DNA of 64,000 bases from DAOUEO01 sp963763495 (GTDB lineage Bacteria > Chloroflexota > Dehalococcoidia > DSTF01 > JALHUB01): positions 1 to 64,000 of the forward strand of contig CAVXOY010000020.1 of NCBI GenBank assembly GCA_963763495.1, read 5' to 3'. Below, in pieces: positions 56,812 to 64,000 of this stretch; within the stretch, counting starts at the first letter, position 1; each line of letters begins with the position of its first letter. A program made the position numbers and the translations under genes. The notes beneath the pieces were generated by a model that worked only from the letters and a program-made list of their open reading frames with translations, made no database searches and was not told the DNA's origin.

Positions 56812-58698
56812 ATGGAGAAAGTACGTCAGGACATGCAGGACATAGACCGCATTCTCGCCAAGGTGAACCGGCCGGCTCGCTATGTCGGCGGCGAGTGGAA
56901 CTCAATCGTGAAGGACTGGGAGGCCACAGGGATACGCATTCTCCTCGCCTTTCCCGACATCTACGACATCGGCATGTCCAACCTGGGGCTGGCCATCCTC
57001 TACGACATCCTAAATGCTCAGCCCGACGTCCTGGCCGAGCGCGCCTACGCCCCTTGGACCGACATGGAAGCGGAGCTGCGTGCCGCTGCCGTTCCCCTCT
57101 TCAGTTTGGAGACCCGCCATCCGCTGCGTGAGTTCGATGTCATCGGCTTCTCTCTCGGCTATGAGTTGACCTACTCCAACGTCCTCAACATGCTCGATCT
57201 GGCGGGCGTTCCCCTGCTCGCCGCAGAGAGAGACGGCTCGCATCCCCTGGTGATCGCCGGTGGCACCGCAGCCCTGAACCCGGAACCCATGGCTGACTTC
57301 ATCGACGCCTTTGTCCTCGGCGACGGTGAGGACGTGGTGCTCGAGATCGTCGAGGTCTTGAGGCAGGGGAAGGTCAGAGACGGTGTCTCTCGCCCCGACC
57401 TCCTGCGCCGTCTGGCGGCCGTTCCCGGCGTCTATGTGCCCAGCTTGTATCAAGTCGACTATCACGACGACGGCACCGTCCGCCGTCTGGAGCCGATTGA
57501 CCCCGCGGCGCCGCGGAAGGTGTCCCGGCGTTTCGTGGAACCCTTGCCGCCGCCGCCCTTGCGGCCCATCGTCCCCTTTCTCCAGACCGTCCACGACCGG
57601 GCGGCGGTCGAGATCCAGCGCGGGTGCACGCAGGGCTGCCGGTTCTGTCAAGCAGGCATCGTCTACAGGCCGCGGCTGGAGCGGGAATGCGACGAGGTGA
57701 TAGCGGCGGCGCGGGAGATCATCGCCAACACCGGGCACAGCGAACTGGCCCTCCTCTCCCTCAGCACTGCCGACCACTCCCAGATCACGCAGATAATCGA
57801 GGGACTGCGAGGATGCTTCGAAAAGCCACTGGCCATCGCCCTGCCCAGCTTGCGTGTCGATAGCTTCTCCGTCAGCGTCGCTGCCGCCGCCAGTGGTCAG
57901 GGCAAGCACAACATCACTTTCGCCCCCGAGGCGGGCAGCCAGCGTCTCCGCGACTGTATCAACAAGACGACAACTGAGGATGACCTCTTGCAGGCGGCGG
58001 AGGCGGCCTTCAGTCACGGCTGGACCAGCGTGAAACTCTACTTCATGGTTGGCCTGCCTACCGAGACGCTCGATGACGTTCAGGGCATCATCGATCTCGC
58101 CGCCGCTGTGAAGGAGATAGGCCGCCGCCATCACGGGGGAAGGGCGCAGGTGCGCGTCAGCACCTCCAATTTCATCCCCAAGCCGCACACGCCCTTTCAG
58201 TGGGCGCCTCAGATGGGCTTCGCTGAACTTCGGCTGCGTCACGACTACCTCCGGCGGGGCCTCAAGCGTGTCGGTGTCGCCTTCTCCTGGGAAGAGCCGG
58301 AGCAAAGCCTCCTCGAGGCTGTCCTCTCGCGCGGCGACCGCCGTCTCGGTCGCGTGATCCATCGCGCCTGGCAGGCTGGGGCCCGTTTCGACGCCTGGAA
58401 CGAGGTCTCCGACCGGTCGCTCTGGCAGGCCGCCCTGGCGGTGGAACACCTTGATCCCTCGTTCTACGCCCACCGCGAGCGCGACGCCTCCGAGACACTC
58501 CCCTGGTCTCACATCGACGTCGGCGTCACCACCGCTTATCTCCGCGGTGAATGGCAGAAGGCGCTCGAAGGTCTTACGACTCCCGACTGCCGGAAGAGCC
58601 CCTGCAACGTCTGCGGTCTGCAGACGGGCGAGTCCCAGCGCTGCGCCGCCAAGCTGGCTGAGCGGGCCACGACGGGACGGCGGCAGCGCCCGGCCTAG
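56812..58698 (+). CDS. TIGR03960-type radical SAM protein with B12-binding-like N-terminus
   Basis: About 628 residues. The N-terminal half (LAFPDIYDIGMSNLGLAILY, DVIGFSLGYELTYSNVLNML) is a Rossmann-like B12-binding-type domain; the radical SAM cluster is RGCTQGCRFCQAG (Cys272, Cys276, Cys279 from this start). Relatives are often fused or adjacent to DUF2344 and RNase G, which are missing here. ATG 56812 matches the promoter, but ATG 56833 with GGAG about 14 bases upstream is an alternative. Substrate unknown. If it binds B12, it would depend on the import system at 12-18 kb. Confidence 0.9.
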   Translation: MEKVRQDMQDIDRILAKVNRPARYVGGEWNSIVKDWEATGIRILLAFPDIYDIGMSNLGLAILYDILNAQPDVLAERAYAPWTDMEAELRAAAVPLFSLETRHPLREFDVIGFSLGYELTYSNVLNMLDLAGVPLLAAERDGSHPLVIAGGTAALNPEPMADFIDAFVLGDGEDVVLEIVEVLRQGKVRDGVSRPDLLRRLAAVPGVYVPSLYQVDYHDDGTVRRLEPIDPAAPRKVSRRFVEPLPPPPLRPIVPFLQTVHDRAAVEIQRGCTQGCRFCQAGIVYRPRLERECDEVIAAAREIIANTGHSELALLSLSTADHSQITQIIEGLRGCFEKPLAIALPSLRVDSFSVSVAAAASGQGKHNITFAPEAGSQRLRDCINKTTTEDDLLQAAEAAFSHGWTSVKLYFMVGLPTETLDDVQGIIDLAAAVKEIGRRHHGGRAQVRVSTSNFIPKPHTPFQWAPQMGFAELRLRHDYLRRGLKRVGVAFSWEEPEQSLLEAVLSRGDRRLGRVIHRAWQAGARFDAWNEVSDRSLWQAALAVEHLDPSFYAHRERDASETLPWSHIDVGVTTAYLRGEWQKALEGLTTPDCRKSPCNVCGLQTGESQRCAAKLAERATTGRRQRPA

Positions 58699-58770
58699 GC
58701 CCGGCTGGAACTCTCCAGATATTCTGACGATTTCTTGGCTTTCTCGCGTGATCTTCTGCTCATTTGGGGG

Positions 58771-58820
58771 TTGACAAGGCAGGACGAGTGTGTTATCTTT
58801 ATCACGAACGAACGCTCGTT
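58771..58820 (+). promoter_or_regulatory. TetR promoter and probable autoregulatory operator
   Basis: TTGACA 58771-58776, 17-base spacer, TATCTT 58794-58799. Just downstream AACGA-ACGC-TCGTT (58807-58820) is a palindrome of the type bound by TetR/AcrR repressors, placed over the transcription start. Confidence 0.8.
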
Positions 58821-58864
58821 TTTAAAATCGAATAGTTATTTCCTGCCAGGGTCAATAGAGTGCC

Positions 58865-59449
58865 ATGCCGAAAATGAGCAACGCTCACCTGGAAGCCCGC
58901 ACCAGCGAGATACTGGATGCGGCTGAAACGTGCTTCCTCCGCAAGGGGATCCACCCGACGACGATGCACGATATCTGCGAGGAAGCTCACCTGAGCCCCG
59001 GCGCCGTCTACCGCTACTTCAAGAGCAAGGAAGACCTCATCGATGCTGTGGCGGAGCGGCGGAGTCTCCAGGAGATGGAGGTCATCAACGAGGCGAAGGC
59101 GCAGACGTCCCAGGCAAGCGAGGCTCTGGCAATCTTGGCTGACCGTTTCTGGGGTCAATTCCGGAGGGACGATTTCGAACACTGGGCTCGCCTGGACATC
59201 GAAATCTGGCCGGAAGCCCTGCGCAACAAGAGGCAGCGGGAGCGGGCAAGACAGCAGCGGGCGGCCTTCCGCTCTGCTCTGACCGACGTCTGCCGCCTGG
59301 CCATCGAGCAGGGGACGATAAGCCCCGACACTGACCCCGAGGTCGTGGCCACGATGCTGATGTCCCTGTACCGGGGCTTGCAGCTACACAAGGCGATTGA
59401 CCCCACGGGGGTGGACACTGACGAGGTATTGCGGGCCCTCCGCATTTAG
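58865..59449 (+). CDS. TetR-family transcriptional regulator
   Basis: 194 residues with the TetR helix-turn-helix (THMHDI-like TTMHDICEEAHLSPGAVYRY, FKSKEDLI). The C-terminal ligand domain is Arg/Gln-rich in its central helices. It probably represses its own promoter through the palindrome at 58807-58820. No target gene is obvious beside it. Confidence 0.9.
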   Translation: MPKMSNAHLEARTSEILDAAETCFLRKGIHPTTMHDICEEAHLSPGAVYRYFKSKEDLIDAVAERRSLQEMEVINEAKAQTSQASEALAILADRFWGQFRRDDFEHWARLDIEIWPEALRNKRQRERARQQRAAFRSALTDVCRLAIEQGTISPDTDPEVVATMLMSLYRGLQLHKAIDPTGVDTDEVLRALRI

Positions 59450-59554
59450 TCTGACATATAGATACGAAGAGGGTAGCGCCCGGGGGGCCCGCGATCTCAA
59501 ACGAATATGCAGCCGGCGCTCGCAAAGAGAAGCGCCATCAAGAGGAGAAGTCCC

Positions 59555-59755
59555 GTGTTGGACCCGATCAGCATCGACTACTACTACAGAGCACTAGCGC
59601 AGGATCTTGACCGTGAGGTGGAGCGCATGCTCCTGACGATCAGAGCGGAGAAGGGCTGTCGGCAGTGTGCTGGCGTCACGTCAGTGCAGTCGGGGTCCGA
59701 GGAGCATCGCCACCGGACTGGCCCTGGTCTGAATCTGAGTCCAGCCGGCAAATAA
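59555..59755 (+). CDS. Possible small protein
   Basis: 66 residues from GTG 59555, after GAGGAG. It reads DPISIDYYYRALAQDLDREV followed by a helix, a CRQC pair and a polar tail. I do not recognise it; low confidence that it is a gene. Confidence 0.3.
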   Translation: MLDPISIDYYYRALAQDLDREVERMLLTIRAEKGCRQCAGVTSVQSGSEEHRHRTGPGLNLSPAGK

Positions 59756-59800
59756 GTCTTGCAGTCCTCGCTTCAGCAGCGAGGTTATTCCCCGCCACAA

Positions 59801-59832
59801 GAAAGCCTCGGTTCGTCAAAACCGAGGCTTTC
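59801..59832. terminator. Bidirectional terminator
   Basis: A perfect 13-bp stem GAAAGCCTCGGTT/AACCGAGGCTTTC with a 6-base loop, between the small ORF and the rpoC end. Confidence 0.9.
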
Positions 59833-59864
59833 TCCTTGTGTCAGCAGTTAGGAAATGAGACCGG

Positions 59865-64000
<4,136 letters not shown>

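Overview
The window is high-GC chromosomal DNA from a Chloroflexota-like bacterium; Dehalococcoidia or a relative is my best guess. The basis is the PT-rich stalks on secreted proteins, the cysteinyl-tRNA synthetase type, the coiled-coil insertion in RpoC, a CIRCE-controlled groES-groEL, and the PIN/TRAM-ispD-ispF-cysE-cysS order. This placement is inference, because no rRNA is present. Many otherwise convincing genes, including essential ones such as glyA and rpoC, are broken by single-base shifts. I therefore read most breaks as draft-sequence indels; only the surface-protein array and the acyl-CoA ligase are broken often enough to suggest real decay.

Region 1 (1-12 kb) is accessory. After an acetyltransferase there is a tandem array of secreted-protein modules: carboxypeptidase-regulatory-like repeats, FG-GAP repeats, a remnant, and a cohesin-like domain. 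Each is preceded by a copy of one promoter (TTGACA-16 bp-TATAAT/TACAAT), and three of the four copies carry a clear inverted repeat over the -35 box. Three modules end in the same PT-rich stalk, GVGG..LPP motif, membrane helix and Arg-rich tail. A membrane-anchored caspase-like protein sits inside the array. Next comes a 1376-residue lipoprotein alpha-2-macroglobulin with an intact GCGEQ thioester, which looks more like animal A2M than like the usual bacterial form, and then a TetR regulator.

Region 2 (12-18.1 kb) is the most interesting part. A minus-strand operon starts with a good promoter and a cobalamin riboswitch. It encodes a secreted alpha6/alpha6-barrel protein with a C-terminal anchor, EcfT, a fused EcfA-EcfA ATPase, an anchored DUF4430 (transcobalamin C-terminal-like) protein, and a membrane S component. 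The two extracellular proteins match the two domains of animal intrinsic factor/transcobalamin, here on separate polypeptides and joined to an ECF importer. I propose a cell-surface B12 capture-and-import system.

Region 3 (18-32 kb) holds a degraded acyl-CoA ligase, a deazaflavin-type nitroreductase, a DUF11 surface protein, glyA, ricT-like, holB, lysA, two metallo-beta-lactamase-fold hydrolases and two paralogous GAF-GGDEF diguanylate cyclases.

Region 4 (32-45.8 kb) holds an M16 peptidase, groES-groEL, an XRE regulator, a DUF2851 protein, a DUF1232 protein, tsaD, a PP2C-like/beta-propeller membrane protein, larB-larC, a lipoprotein, radC, and two small membrane proteins, one with LysM.

Region 5 (45.8-64 kb) is housekeeping: tRNA-Thr(UGU), tRNA-Tyr(GUA), tRNA-Thr(GGU), tuf, rpmG, secE, nusG, rplK, rplA, an L10 leader, rplJ and rplL, all on the minus strand. 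Upstream of these lie cysS, cysE, ispF, ispD and a PIN/TRAM protein, a DedA-like protein, a TIGR03960-type radical SAM protein, a self-regulated TetR gene, and rpoC, which runs off the right edge.
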